Source of the DNA: JAAYJR01 sp964495655
Lineage (GTDB): Bacteria; Bacteroidota; Bacteroidia; Bacteroidales; Prolixibacteraceae
DNA: 54,040 nucleotides
Reading direction: 5' to 3'
Assembly: GCA_964495655.1 (NCBI GenBank)
Contig: CAZBWK010000009.1
Coordinates: 1-54,040 of the forward strand
Part shown: piece after piece, positions 34,241 to 43,440 of the stretch
Numbering within the stretch: the first letter of the stretch is position 1
How the letters are laid out: the number at the start of each line of letters is the position of its first letter
The notes under the pieces: generated by a model
Databases searched by the model: none
Seen by the model: the letters and a program-made list of their open reading frames with translations, nothing else
Told to the model about the DNA's origin: nothing
Translations under genes and position numbers: made by a program

Positions 34241-36430
34241 ATGGCAAAGTTCAGATTACAGGCATTAAAAGAGGTTCTTAACCGTCAGCCTCTTGAATTT
34301 GAGAGAGACGACATTCTTGTTTCCAACTACTATGGTAAGCTGGTTTTTGACCGGGTTAAAATGAAGAAATATTTATCTAAGGATGCCTTCGAAGCAGTGA
34401 TGGATGCTATTGAAAAGGGAACCAGGATAGACAGGAAGATGGCTGATCTCATCGCCCAGGGGATGAAGTCATGGGCCCTGGATAATGGAGCTACCCATTA
34501 TACTCACTGGTTTCACCCGTTAACAGATGCCACAGCGGAGAAGCATGATGCATTTATTGAGCATGGTGGCAACGGAAGTGTGATAGAATCGTTTTCGGGA
34601 ACACTGCTTGCCCAGCAGGAACCTGATGCTTCATCTTTTCCGAGCGGAGGAATACGCCAGACTTTTGAAGCGCGCGGATATACAGCCTGGGATCCTACTT
34701 CACCCGCATTTATCAGTGAGACAACCCTTACGATCCCTACGGTATTTATTTCATATAACGGGGAAGCTCTTGATTATAAGACGCCCTTTTTAAGGGCTTT
34801 GAATATTCTTGATATTGCAGCAACATCTGTTTGTCAGTATTTTGATAAAAATATCACTTCAGTGGGCGCCAATCTCGGGTGGGAGCAGGAGTTTTTTCTG
34901 GTCGACGAAGCTATGTATATGGCCAGACCTGATCTTATACTGACGGGCCGGACTCTTATGGGGCATGCGTCATCTAAAGATCAGCAACTTGCTGATCACT
35001 ACTTCTCGTCTATCCCCACCCGTGTTAACCGGTTTATGCAGGATGTTGAAAATGAAGCCTATAAATTAGGAATTCCTGTTAAGACGAGGCATAATGAGGT
35101 GGCTCCCAACCAGTTTGAGATAGCGCCGATCTATGAAGAGGCTAATTTGGCAAATGATCATAATCAGCTGATCATGGATATTATGCAGAAAATTGCACGA
35201 AGGCATAAGTTCCGGGTTTTATTTCATGAGAAGCCTTTTGCAGGTATTAATGGCTCGGGTAAGCATAACAACTGGTCTCTTTCAACCAATACAGGAGTGA
35301 ATCTTTTCTCTCCCGGGAAAAATCCAAAGACTAACCTGTTATTTCTGACTTTTGTAATTAATACCCTGAAAGCTGTATACGACAACCAGGACCTGCTGCG
35401 TGCCAGCATATATAATGTTGGTAATCAATACAGGCTGGGAGCTCATGAAGCGCCGCCTTCGATAATTTCTATATTTCTTGGCACTGAAGTGTCCAGAATG
35501 CTTGACCTGATGGAAGAGGCTGTGGTGGACAGGAAAATGACGCCTGACGAAAAGACAGCTTTGAAACTGAATATCGGAAGGATCCCTGAGATCATTCTCG
35601 ACAGTACCGACAGGAACAGGACATCTCCTTTTGCCTTTACAGGGAACAGGTTCGAATACAGGGCAGTCGGCTCTTCAGCTAACAATGCTTCAGCGCTGAT
35701 AGTGCTTAATACAGTTATGGCCGACCAGCTAAACAAGTTTAAATCATCGGTTGACCGGCTGATAGAAAAGGGTGTTAAGAAAGATGAAGCAATTTTTAAG
35801 ATTTTAAAAAACCTGATCATTGAATCAAAACCGATACGGTTCAATGGAGATGGTTATAGTCATGAGTGGGTTGTTGAAGCTGAAAAGCGGGGACTGACAA
35901 ATGTTAACAATGTGCCGGAAGCGCTAAAGGCATATTTGCGACCTGAAACTGTCAGTATATTTTCTAAACTGGGTGTGCTCAATGAACTGGAACTGAGCGG
36001 AAGAGTTGAAGTGGAATATGAGAAGTTCATAATGAAAGTGCAAATAGAGTCGCGCGTGCTGGGCGATATTGCAATAAATCATATTGTTCCGACAGCCATT
36101 CATTATCAGACAACTTTGCTAAAAAATGTAAATAATATAAAAAATGTTTTTCCGCAGAATCAGTTTGAACAACTGGCAGGGGCCAGGATGGAGCTGATAA
36201 AAGAGATTGGAGGTCATATCTCTGCAATTAAAGCTAAATGCAAAGAGATGGTTGAAGCCCGTAAAAGAGCTAACGTAAAGGAAGATATATTTGAAAAGGC
36301 TGAACTTTATGATCAGACAGTTAAACCCTACCTGGATGATATTCGATACCATATCGATAAACTTGAATTGATAGTGGACAATGAGCTCTGGCCTTTGCCA
36401 AAATATAGAGAATTGCTGTTTGTCAGATAG
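34241..36430 (+). CDS. glnN: Glutamine synthetase type III
   Basis: A 729-residue GSIII that makes glutamine from glutamate and ammonia with ATP. This large form is typical of Bacteroidota. Diagnostic segments are THYTHWFHPLTD (near 86-97), GGNGSVIESFSG, GWEQEFFLVDE, RHNEVAPNQFEIAPIYEEAN, FAGINGSGKHNNWSLST and NRTSPFAFTGNRFEYRAVGSSAN. The C-terminal alpha-helical region (about 600-729) is also as in the family. It is monocistronic, with its own promoter-like region at 34171-34215. The following 271-nt gap is AT-rich and has no gene. Confidence 0.93.
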   Translation: MAKFRLQALKEVLNRQPLEFERDDILVSNYYGKLVFDRVKMKKYLSKDAFEAVMDAIEKGTRIDRKMADLIAQGMKSWALDNGATHYTHWFHPLTDATAEKHDAFIEHGGNGSVIESFSGTLLAQQEPDASSFPSGGIRQTFEARGYTAWDPTSPAFISETTLTIPTVFISYNGEALDYKTPFLRALNILDIAATSVCQYFDKNITSVGANLGWEQEFFLVDEAMYMARPDLILTGRTLMGHASSKDQQLADHYFSSIPTRVNRFMQDVENEAYKLGIPVKTRHNEVAPNQFEIAPIYEEANLANDHNQLIMDIMQKIARRHKFRVLFHEKPFAGINGSGKHNNWSLSTNTGVNLFSPGKNPKTNLLFLTFVINTLKAVYDNQDLLRASIYNVGNQYRLGAHEAPPSIISIFLGTEVSRMLDLMEEAVVDRKMTPDEKTALKLNIGRIPEIILDSTDRNRTSPFAFTGNRFEYRAVGSSANNASALIVLNTVMADQLNKFKSSVDRLIEKGVKKDEAIFKILKNLIIESKPIRFNGDGYSHEWVVEAEKRGLTNVNNVPEALKAYLRPETVSIFSKLGVLNELELSGRVEVEYEKFIMKVQIESRVLGDIAINHIVPTAIHYQTTLLKNVNNIKNVFPQNQFEQLAGARMELIKEIGGHISAIKAKCKEMVEARKRANVKEDIFEKAELYDQTVKPYLDDIRYHIDKLELIVDNELWPLPKYRELLFVR

Positions 36431-36672
36431 TTACCTCTTAGTGGCCTGATATTGTAAGCATTCGTTTAAAATTAATTAATTGCTTGTAAATAGATTAATT
36501 AAAAATTTGAGAAACCCGATTTTAACCGGAAGAACCATTTGGGTGGTAATTTTTACCAAGCTTGTTTCATTTGAAATAGAGGCTGATTTTTGTTGTTTTA
36601 ACTGAACTACGGGTTTTACATACTTAAAATATCATAAAGACGTTATTTTTACAATAAAAAAGGAAAAAAATT

Positions 36673-36680
36673 TACTTTTG
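36673..36680 (+). promoter_or_regulatory. Bacteroides-type -7 element (TACTTTTG)
   Basis: TACTTTTG fits TAnnTTTG and lies 22 nt before the ATG at 36702, giving an expected short leader. No clear TTTG is seen at -33. In-frame TTG at 36678 overlaps it, which is one reason to prefer the ATG start for the downstream gene. Confidence 0.4.
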
Positions 36681-36701
36681 TTTTTTGAAGTGACTTTTAG
36701 C

Positions 36702-38696
36702 ATGGATAAATATATCAGGATAACTGTTTTTATGATAATTATTGCCTCATTCTCCTCCTGCAGTACAGGGAAACTTGGCAGAGATGCAATATTGTCCCAT
36801 CAGATCGGGGAGTATTACAAAGCAATAGAAAAGTACCGCAAAGCCAGCAGGAAAGAAAAAGACCGTCAGAAGCGAATGGACTATGCTTTTGCTATAGCTG
36901 AATGTTACAGGTACATCGGAGATTATGAGAGGGCGGCATTGTATTATCGTAATGCGATCCGGAGAGGTTATTCAGATCCTGCTGCAGTTCTTTATCTGGC
37001 TGATATGCTGAGGAATACTCAGGATTATGAGGGAGCTGTTGAAAACTACAGGACATATCTTAATTCAAACCCTTCAGGCGAAAGGGCAAGGGCTGGTCTG
37101 GAATCGATACAAAAAACACAGGAGTGGATTGCAAATCCAACCCGTCATATAATAAATCCGATTAAGGAGATAAATTCCAGGGAAAGTGATTTTTCCCCGG
37201 TTTTTGTCGGAGGTCGCGATAATGAGGTGATTTTTACATCCAGCCGTAAGGCTGCTACTGGTAAAAGGTCAAGTATGATTACCGGACAGAGTTATACAGA
37301 CCTGTTCAGGTCAACATTCAGTGTCCAGAAGCAGAAGTGGGAACAACCCCGGTTGATAGACGAATATATGGTAATCAACACTGCCGACGAAGAGGGAACG
37401 GCAACTTTTTCCTCTATAGGTGACCAGATGATATTTACCAGATGCCGGTATGATAAATCAAAAGCCCTCGGAGCTGAGCTCTATTCCTCATCACAATCGA
37501 GAGGCACCTGGTCGCAGCCCGTTAAAATCCCGGTTGTGGGCGACAGCCTTATTGCGGCACATCCATCCCTTAACCATGATGGATCGGTGCTCTACTTTGT
37601 GTCCGATATGCCGGGAGGATATGGAGGAAAGGATATCTGGAAAGCAGAAAAAACCGGAGGTACATTTTCTAATCCTGTTAATCTTGGCCCTCAGATCAAT
37701 ACTCCCGGAGATGAAATGTTCCCTTTTATAAGGGATAACGGAGAGCTCTATTTCTCGTCCGATTATCATATCGGGATGGGAGGGCTCGATATTTTTAAAG
37801 CCACTAAGGATGAGAATGGTGAATGGACTGTTGAAAATATGGGATATCCGATGAATTCTCCCTTTGATGATTTTGGAATAGCTTTTGTCACCGGAGAAAA
37901 TAAAGGTATGTTCTCTTCCAACAGGAAAGGGTCGCGTGGAGATGATCTTTATGAATTTGTAGTGCCGCCAAAAATTTTCAGGGCAGAAGGAGAGGTGTTT
38001 AATATCGAGACAAATGCAAGAATTGATGGTGTAACTGTAAGGATCATAGGTACCGACGGCACGAACCTCCGGTTGCAGTCACCCGACGGCAAATTTCAAT
38101 ACAGGCTGCAGCCCGAAACAGATTATATTTTTGCGGCATTTAAAGATGGTTTTCTCCGTGATAAGGGTTCAGTAAGCACTATCGGACTTGACGACAGCAG
38201 GGATTTCAGATTTGAACTGTTCCTGACACCCATTGATGCCCCAATAATACTTGATAATATTAATTATGAGTTTGGGAGATGGGATATTTTACCTGAGTCA
38301 AAAACAGCGCTTGACACTCTTGTCGGCATGCTTCTGCTCAATCCCACGATTACAATTGAGATAATGGCTCATACCGATCATGTTGGTAGTGACCAGTTTA
38401 ACTTTGAACTGTCTCAAAAAAGAGCCCAGAGTGTAGTCGATTACCTTATAGAAAAAGGGATAAGCCCTCAAAGGCTTGTAGCAAAAGGTTATGGTGAGAC
38501 ATGGCCAAAAACTGTTACCCGGAAAATTGCCTCCCAATACGATTTTTTAAAGAGAAATGATGAACTTACTGAAGAGTATATTTTGAAACTTACCGAAGAA
38601 CAACAGGAAATAGCACGGTCTGTTAACCGCCGTACCGAGTTCAGGGTACTTTCTACCGACTATATTGAAAAGTACGAAGCTGAACCGGAGAGATAG
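36702..38696 (+). CDS. PorE-like TPR / beta-propeller / OmpA lipoprotein
   Basis: A 664-residue envelope lipoprotein (lipobox FSSC near residue 21). Domains in order: TPR repeats (about 30-130, e.g. GEYYKAIEKYRKA, DYERAALYYRNAI, DYEGAVENYRTYL), a WD40-like PD40 propeller (about 150-430, FSPVFVG, YFVSDMPGGYGGKDIW, YFSSDYHIGMGGLDIF, FSSNRKGSRGDDLYEF), a carboxypeptidase-regulatory-like domain (about 430-510), and an OmpA C-terminal peptidoglycan-binding domain (about 520-650, MAHTDHVGSDQFNFELSQKRA). This is the architecture of PorE of the type IX secretion system, but Bacteroidota often carry several such paralogues and no other T9SS gene is nearby. Confidence 0.8.
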   Translation: MDKYIRITVFMIIIASFSSCSTGKLGRDAILSHQIGEYYKAIEKYRKASRKEKDRQKRMDYAFAIAECYRYIGDYERAALYYRNAIRRGYSDPAAVLYLADMLRNTQDYEGAVENYRTYLNSNPSGERARAGLESIQKTQEWIANPTRHIINPIKEINSRESDFSPVFVGGRDNEVIFTSSRKAATGKRSSMITGQSYTDLFRSTFSVQKQKWEQPRLIDEYMVINTADEEGTATFSSIGDQMIFTRCRYDKSKALGAELYSSSQSRGTWSQPVKIPVVGDSLIAAHPSLNHDGSVLYFVSDMPGGYGGKDIWKAEKTGGTFSNPVNLGPQINTPGDEMFPFIRDNGELYFSSDYHIGMGGLDIFKATKDENGEWTVENMGYPMNSPFDDFGIAFVTGENKGMFSSNRKGSRGDDLYEFVVPPKIFRAEGEVFNIETNARIDGVTVRIIGTDGTNLRLQSPDGKFQYRLQPETDYIFAAFKDGFLRDKGSVSTIGLDDSRDFRFELFLTPIDAPIILDNINYEFGRWDILPESKTALDTLVGMLLLNPTITIEIMAHTDHVGSDQFNFELSQKRAQSVVDYLIEKGISPQRLVAKGYGETWPKTVTRKIASQYDFLKRNDELTEEYILKLTEEQQEIARSVNRRTEFRVLSTDYIEKYEAEPER

Positions 38697-38864
38697 ATTT
38701 TCGGGCAGGTCATTTACTGATAATTTAATCTGTTTAAAATTTTATAATTATTTGAAAATAAACTAATTAAAAATTTAAGAACATATGGAACCGTTCGTTC
38801 CTCACTCTCGCATATTCTTATTTTAATCATATTTTTTTGTGTTATTTTTTGATTAAAAAAGAAC

Positions 38865-38981
38865 ATGCTCGTTTCATTAAAGAGAAAAAATAATATCGTA
38901 ATTAGCAGTCCGGTTTATTTTAACAGGTATCCACCGGAATATCAGGAAATGGTAAATAGTTGGTTAACAGCAAATCTTTAA
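38865..38981 (+). CDS. Possible small protein of 38 residues
   Basis: An open frame from ATG at 38865 to TAA at 38981 in the 281-nt gap between the convergent PorE-like and DUF2851 genes. Its sequence starts MLVSLKRKNN and ends SWLTANL, with a YPPEYQEMVN segment that looks protein-like. An A-rich stretch precedes the ATG. Its stop overlaps the DUF2851 stop. I recognise no family; it may be a chance frame. Confidence 0.25.
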   Translation: MLVSLKRKNNIVISSPVYFNRYPPEYQEMVNSWLTANL

Positions 38982-40276
38982 TTAATTGACTTACTCCGGG
39001 GGTCGATAAATTTCAGCAACTTAGCACCTGCCGGACAGTTTAAACAATCTTTATTATTGCAGTGGTTCTTTTTTAGCTGAAGCAATGCCTGGGTATCGAA
39101 CGCTGATGAGGGATTTATTCCAAGTTTTTTCCATCTCCTTGTTATTGTGTTGTTCTCGGGCGGGATCTGCTCCAAAAATTCCAGAGCCCTGTCCTTTAGC
39201 GATGTGAGGTTTTGCAGCTCTCCATATACGAAAAGAAAAGGGACAACTACATTTAAAATTATAATATTTACAGATGCCTCTCCCAATACTTTTTGTTTTT
39301 TTGTAGCAGACAGTCTGTTAAAACGAAAATGAGAATCCCAATATTCAGATGCTTCTGTCATGAAAAGAGATCTGAGTTTTACGAGGTCGTCAATTTCCAC
39401 TATTCTTGAGAACAGGCCCTGCGAATTATACATTAATCCGGCCAGCTGAGAAATCCGTACTGTCGGGAAATTTGCCGGTCTTAGTCTCAAGAATTTCCAT
39501 AGATGTGGTTCGATTGTATTTATTTTATATTTTTTTGAGAGGAAATTATATTCATCCTGCAAAGCCATATAGTAGTCATCTCCGGACAGTTCTTCATTTA
39601 GTAATCCGGAAGCTCCAAAAAGCAATGATTCAAGTTGAAATTGACTGTTTCTATGTCTTGAAAGAATTGTGTATGGAACCGATTTTGCGAGCAATTGAAA
39701 AGGCAATGTATTTATTTTAAGACCAAACGCTTTTGACAAAAACTGGTAAAATGTCTCATTCCAGTCATTTTTATTTTCTTTTAACCTGTCCGTGATCTCA
39801 GATGTTTTACCTTCGAGTCTTTCGACCATAAGCCGGTGGAATCCCAGACGTATTAAAAGAGGGTCTATCAGGTTAAACTGATCCTGACAGGCAATCCAGG
39901 TTTTTGAAGCAAGCAGTTTCTGATAATTCATGTTATATTCCGGAGGCCACGATATTTCTACAGTTGCAATTTCAGATCCGTTGCTCCGGAATGTTTTTTT
40001 GTCAGCTTTTAGTACTACATGCAAGATAACGTTATCGTAAGCCTTATCTGTATTATGATTGTGCTTTTCCCAGTCTGAGGCCTTTTTATGGATTTCAATA
40101 TTTCCTGCCCAGATAGTGTTTCCGATTTTTATTTTTGCATTCAGAAAATCAGGGCCGGAGTTACTGTTTTGTTTACCCGGATTTATAACTTCTACCGGTT
40201 CACATTCAGTTGTTTCCATCTGATCTGAATCAAAAAGCCTGTTTTTCCATATATAATAAATAAATTCTTCCTGCAT
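38978..40276 (-). CDS. DUF2851 family protein
   Basis: A 432-residue protein of unknown function found almost only in Bacteroidota. The N-terminus is diagnostic: EEFIYYIWKNRLFD, EPVEVINPGKQNSNSGPDFLNAKIKIG, WAGNIEIHKKASDWEKHNHNTDKAYDNVILHVV. The C-terminus has a CNNKDCLNCPAG cysteine cluster that could bind a metal. It is the third gene of a tight minus-strand operon after arginine deiminase and the SpoU methyltransferase (9-nt gap). The N-terminal half has been compared with nuclease-like folds, but I cannot confirm that from sequence. Confidence 0.85.
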   Translation of the reverse strand: MQEEFIYYIWKNRLFDSDQMETTECEPVEVINPGKQNSNSGPDFLNAKIKIGNTIWAGNIEIHKKASDWEKHNHNTDKAYDNVILHVVLKADKKTFRSNGSEIATVEISWPPEYNMNYQKLLASKTWIACQDQFNLIDPLLIRLGFHRLMVERLEGKTSEITDRLKENKNDWNETFYQFLSKAFGLKINTLPFQLLAKSVPYTILSRHRNSQFQLESLLFGASGLLNEELSGDDYYMALQDEYNFLSKKYKINTIEPHLWKFLRLRPANFPTVRISQLAGLMYNSQGLFSRIVEIDDLVKLRSLFMTEASEYWDSHFRFNRLSATKKQKVLGEASVNIIILNVVVPFLFVYGELQNLTSLKDRALEFLEQIPPENNTITRRWKKLGINPSSAFDTQALLQLKKNHCNNKDCLNCPAGAKLLKFIDPRSKSIN

Positions 40277-40285
40277 GCCACGGGG

Positions 40286-40819
40286 TTAACGGGTCATTTT
40301 TGAAAAGATATCCCAGAGCACGATCCCTGCGCTTACTGCAATATTGAAAGAGTGTTTTATGCCAAATTGCGGTATTTCGATAGCGCCGTCGCACATATTT
40401 ACGATTTTTTGGTTTACACCTTTAACTTCATTCCCAAATATAAGTGCAATTTTTTTTCCCGGCATGAAATCATTCAGTGAAATACTGTTTTCAACCTGTT
40501 CTACTGCATAAATTTCATATCCGGCTGTCCTTAATTTTATCAGAGCCTCCTCTGTTTCTTTAAAATATTCCCAGCAAACTGATTTTTCTGCATCAAGGGC
40601 AGTTTTATGAATCTCTTTATCCGGAGGAGTTGAGCTTATACCACAAAGAAAAATTTTTTCGATCAGCAACGCATCGGAGGTTCTGAAAACAGATCCTATA
40701 TTATTCGAGCTTCTCACATTGTCGAGTACAACCACCACCGGGGTTTTCTCAGCTTTTTTATATTCCTCAATTGTAAGCCGCTTAAGTTCGTGTATATGTA
40801 GTTTACGCATTTTTGTCAT
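40286..40819 (-). CDS. SpoU/TrmH-family RNA methyltransferase
   Basis: A 177-residue SPOUT methyltransferase that 2'-O-methylates tRNA or rRNA with S-adenosylmethionine. The three SpoU motifs are present: LDNVRSSNNIGSVFRTSDA, IALIFGNEVKGV and IEIPQFGIKHSFNIAVSAGIVLW, with the knot region at the C-terminus. The length is that of a minimal catalytic domain (TrmH/TrmL-like). The start at 40819 comes one base after the arginine deiminase stop; an in-frame ATG at 40810 is an alternative. The target nucleotide is unknown. Confidence 0.85.
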   Translation of the reverse strand: MTKMRKLHIHELKRLTIEEYKKAEKTPVVVVLDNVRSSNNIGSVFRTSDALLIEKIFLCGISSTPPDKEIHKTALDAEKSVCWEYFKETEEALIKLRTAGYEIYAVEQVENSISLNDFMPGKKIALIFGNEVKGVNQKIVNMCDGAIEIPQFGIKHSFNIAVSAGIVLWDIFSKMTR

Positions 40820-40820
40820 T

Positions 40821-42080
40821 TTACCACTGCACCTCAGATCTTCTTACCGGCATTGACATGCACCGGGGTCCCCCGCCCCCACGGGCAAGTTCCGATCCGG
40901 CAATTGTGATAACACATTTTTCATAGTCATCAACACTGTACTTGCCCGAAATAATATCAGATGCTTTTATTATATCAAATCCATTTTTGTATAGTTCTTC
41001 CAGAGTATGGATATTTCTTTCATAACCGATCACTTTTCCCGGCGCCAGGGCTAAAAAGTTTACCCCGCTGTGCCATTGTTCCCGTTCCTGTGTCCACAGA
41101 TCTTTTCTGCCGCCACAAGTGACAGGCTTTAAATCGATGCCTGTTTTTTTCAGGGCATGAGGAATATTCGGCTCTTCTTCGATCATTACTTTGCCATTGT
41201 CAATTTTTATATAGATTGTCCTGTAGGGATTTAAGCTAAATATTATTGGCTCATAAACCATGCAGTAATCTGTGCTAAGGCAGGTAAACACCATGTCGAG
41301 GTGTATGAACGATTCCGGTGTATGAGGTAACTCCTGGACAATTATATGGCATGATTTTTTATTTTGCTTTTTTAGGTTTTCAACGATGAAATCTATACCC
41401 TGTGTGCTGGTCCGAATCCCGGTGCCGACAACATATACATCATCGCGGATTACCAGGCAATCGCCACCTTCAAGAGTAGCTGCCGGGTCTAAAATTATTC
41501 CTTTTTCGGGTTTTGACGGATTTAATATATTGGTTTCAAATAAACCGGAGTGTTTAATTATAGCTTCAATTAGAATTGACTCCCTCTCTCTTACCCTGTT
41601 AGCCATCTTTCCTATGATCATATTACCGTTCATGCCCATTGCCGGATCGCGGGTAAAAAAAAGGTTATGCAGGGGGCGAAGCAAAAACTTTTCTTTGCTG
41701 AGATAGTTGGTAAGATTATTTCGTTCAAGGATAATTCCTTCGATTAACAGTCCTGATAACTTAGAGTGAGAAAGTTCTGCCAGTCTGTATTCCATGCCGG
41801 GTATACCCTCATGCACACATATCTCTTTCAAGAGGGCAATTTTTATTTCTTGTTTTTTAAGTATTTCAGATAGTATTTTTTTGATCTCAAACACCCTGGT
41901 GAATTTATTCAGTACTCCTGCGAACTGAGTATATTCTGCTTCAGCAATTGAGAGATTCAATATGTCGCTATATAACGCCCTCTCTGCATTTTCAGGAGTC
42001 ATATTTTCAACTTCAGCACCGGGAATATGAATGATGACACCTTCCAGTCTGCCTATTTCAGAATTTATTGAGACTTGCAT
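40821..42080 (-). CDS. arcA: Arginine deiminase
   Basis: A 419-residue guanidino-group hydrolase converting arginine to citrulline and ammonia. Motifs are SEIGRLEGVIIHIPG, FTRDPAMGMNG, the EGGD block with ATLEGGDCLVI, HLDMVFTCL and the C-terminal catalytic ARGGGGPRCMSMP (Cys407). The length fits ArcA. There is no ornithine carbamoyltransferase or carbamate kinase nearby; it heads an operon with the SpoU methyltransferase and DUF2851. The family assignment is good; a peptidyl or other guanidino substrate is not excluded. Confidence 0.85.
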   Translation of the reverse strand: MQVSINSEIGRLEGVIIHIPGAEVENMTPENAERALYSDILNLSIAEAEYTQFAGVLNKFTRVFEIKKILSEILKKQEIKIALLKEICVHEGIPGMEYRLAELSHSKLSGLLIEGIILERNNLTNYLSKEKFLLRPLHNLFFTRDPAMGMNGNMIIGKMANRVRERESILIEAIIKHSGLFETNILNPSKPEKGIILDPAATLEGGDCLVIRDDVYVVGTGIRTSTQGIDFIVENLKKQNKKSCHIIVQELPHTPESFIHLDMVFTCLSTDYCMVYEPIIFSLNPYRTIYIKIDNGKVMIEEEPNIPHALKKTGIDLKPVTCGGRKDLWTQEREQWHSGVNFLALAPGKVIGYERNIHTLEELYKNGFDIIKASDIISGKYSVDDYEKCVITIAGSELARGGGGPRCMSMPVRRSEVQW

Positions 42081-42145
42081 CGGTTAAAAGTTATTGTTAA
42101 AAAAATGATTATGTTTGCTTCATTTGATCTAAATTATCCAAATGT

Positions 42146-42177
42146 TTTGTAAAACTGATTCAAAGATATAAACTTTG
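42146..42177 (+). promoter_or_regulatory. Promoter with TTTG and TAnnnTTTG elements
   Basis: TTTG at 42146-42149 is separated by 19 nt from TAAACTTTG at 42169-42177. The spacing and sequence match the Bacteroides -33/-7 promoter, except for one extra base inside the -7 box. It lies about 47 nt upstream of the DUF4294-thpR operon. Confidence 0.5.
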
Positions 42178-42223
42178 CACTTGCTAAAAATGAAAACAGG
42201 TATCTTCATTTTTCTTTTTTTTG

Positions 42224-42823
42224 ATGAACAGGATATTTGTAAAAATATTGACAGGGTCGCTGCTTGCTTTTTTGATTATTCATCATAGTAATGCACAAAG
42301 CCGTGACTCAACAGATTTTATGATTGGGATAATTGACAAAGGAGATACAATTATTCATATAGATCTGAAAGAGATTGTTGTGATGCCAGAGATTGACTTT
42401 AAGAATCCAAGACAGGAAAGAAGATATCACCGCTATATCGAAAAGGTCAGAAAGGTATACCCTTACGCCAGGCTTGCGGGTGAGATGCTTAAAGAGTATG
42501 AACCAAGGTATTTAGCCCTTTCGACTGAACGGGAGAAGAGGAAAATGATGAAAGATTTAGAACAACAGTTACTGGATGAGTACAAAGATGATATCAAAAA
42601 GCTGACGATATCGGAAGGTCGTATTTTATTAAAGCTCATCGATCGTGAGTCGAGAAGGACTTCATATACTTTAATTAAAGAGTTCAGGGGCGGGGTAAGT
42701 GCATTTTTCTGGCAGAGTATAGCAAGGCTTTTTGGAGGAGACCTGAAAGTTGAATATGATCCTTACGGGGAAGATAAAGTGTTAGAGCATATTGTGATGC
42801 TGATTGAAATAGGATACTATTAA
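42224..42823 (+). CDS. DUF4294 family protein, secreted
   Basis: A 199-residue protein of the Bacteroidota DUF4294 family with an N-terminal signal (MNRIFVKILTGSLLAFLII... ending near NAQ). Typical segments are HIDLKEIVVMP, FKNPRQERRYHRYIEKVRKVYPYARLAGEML and RILLKLIDRESRRTSYTLIKEFRGGVSAFFWQSIARLFGGDLKVEYDP. No enzymatic motif is recognised. It is co-transcribed with the phosphodiesterase 19 nt downstream. The ATG at 42224 is preferred over the adjacent TTG at 42221. Confidence 0.85.
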   Translation: MNRIFVKILTGSLLAFLIIHHSNAQSRDSTDFMIGIIDKGDTIIHIDLKEIVVMPEIDFKNPRQERRYHRYIEKVRKVYPYARLAGEMLKEYEPRYLALSTEREKRKMMKDLEQQLLDEYKDDIKKLTISEGRILLKLIDRESRRTSYTLIKEFRGGVSAFFWQSIARLFGGDLKVEYDPYGEDKVLEHIVMLIEIGYY

Positions 42824-42842
42824 TCCTGTAAAGAGGAACTTT

Positions 42843-43418
42843 ATGAATGATTTACTAAGAACTTTTATTGCAATTAAGATAACTCCTCAGCCTGAACTGG
42901 CTAAGATAATAAATACATTACAACAGGAACTGCGCGGGGAAGCAATAAAATGGGTGGAACTGAACAACATGCACATTACTGTTAAATTTCTCGGTGACAC
43001 CTCTTGCGGTCAGGCTGATCAGGTAATCACTGCTTTGTCGGATGTTGCAGCCAGGTTCCCGGTCTTTTCGTTTGACCTGAATGGAGTGAGTTTCTTTCAA
43101 AAGGGGAGTCAACCAAGGGTACTATTTGTGAAAACCGGTAGTTCTGAAATGTTAAACAAGCTTGCTGAAGAGATTGAAAATGATTTGTTATCGCTTGGTT
43201 ATGCGAAGGAATCAAGAGGTTTTAGCCCTCACCTCACAATTGGGAGGATAAAATACCTGAAAGAAAGATCTGCTTTTAAAAGAGTAATTGAAAAATTCCG
43301 GCAATATCATCTTCAGAATGAGCTATGCAGGCAGATTATTTTTTATCAGAGTCTTTTAAAGCCCCAGGGTCCGGTATATAAGCCATTAGCTGAGTTAAAG
43401 TTTAACGAAGGTCATTAG
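42843..43418 (+). CDS. thpR: RNA 2',3'-cyclic phosphodiesterase
   Basis: A 191-residue two-histidine (2H) phosphoesterase, which opens 2',3'-cyclic phosphates on RNA. The two HxTx motifs are clear: MHITVKFLGD and SPHLTIGRIK. Length and RTFIAIKI start match ThpR/LigT. Substrates in the cell are not settled for this family. It is the second gene of the operon started by the DUF4294 protein and converges on the sugar transferase gene. Confidence 0.87.
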   Translation: MNDLLRTFIAIKITPQPELAKIINTLQQELRGEAIKWVELNNMHITVKFLGDTSCGQADQVITALSDVAARFPVFSFDLNGVSFFQKGSQPRVLFVKTGSSEMLNKLAEEIENDLLSLGYAKESRGFSPHLTIGRIKYLKERSAFKRVIEKFRQYHLQNELCRQIIFYQSLLKPQGPVYKPLAELKFNEGH

Positions 43419-43440
43419 TGTGCATTGTGCGGGGGGAGTT

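Noticed and set aside
36702..38696. Claiming a type IX secretion locus from the PorE-like protein
   Set aside because: No other T9SS component and no CTD-bearing cargo is in the window, and paralogues with the same domains are common.
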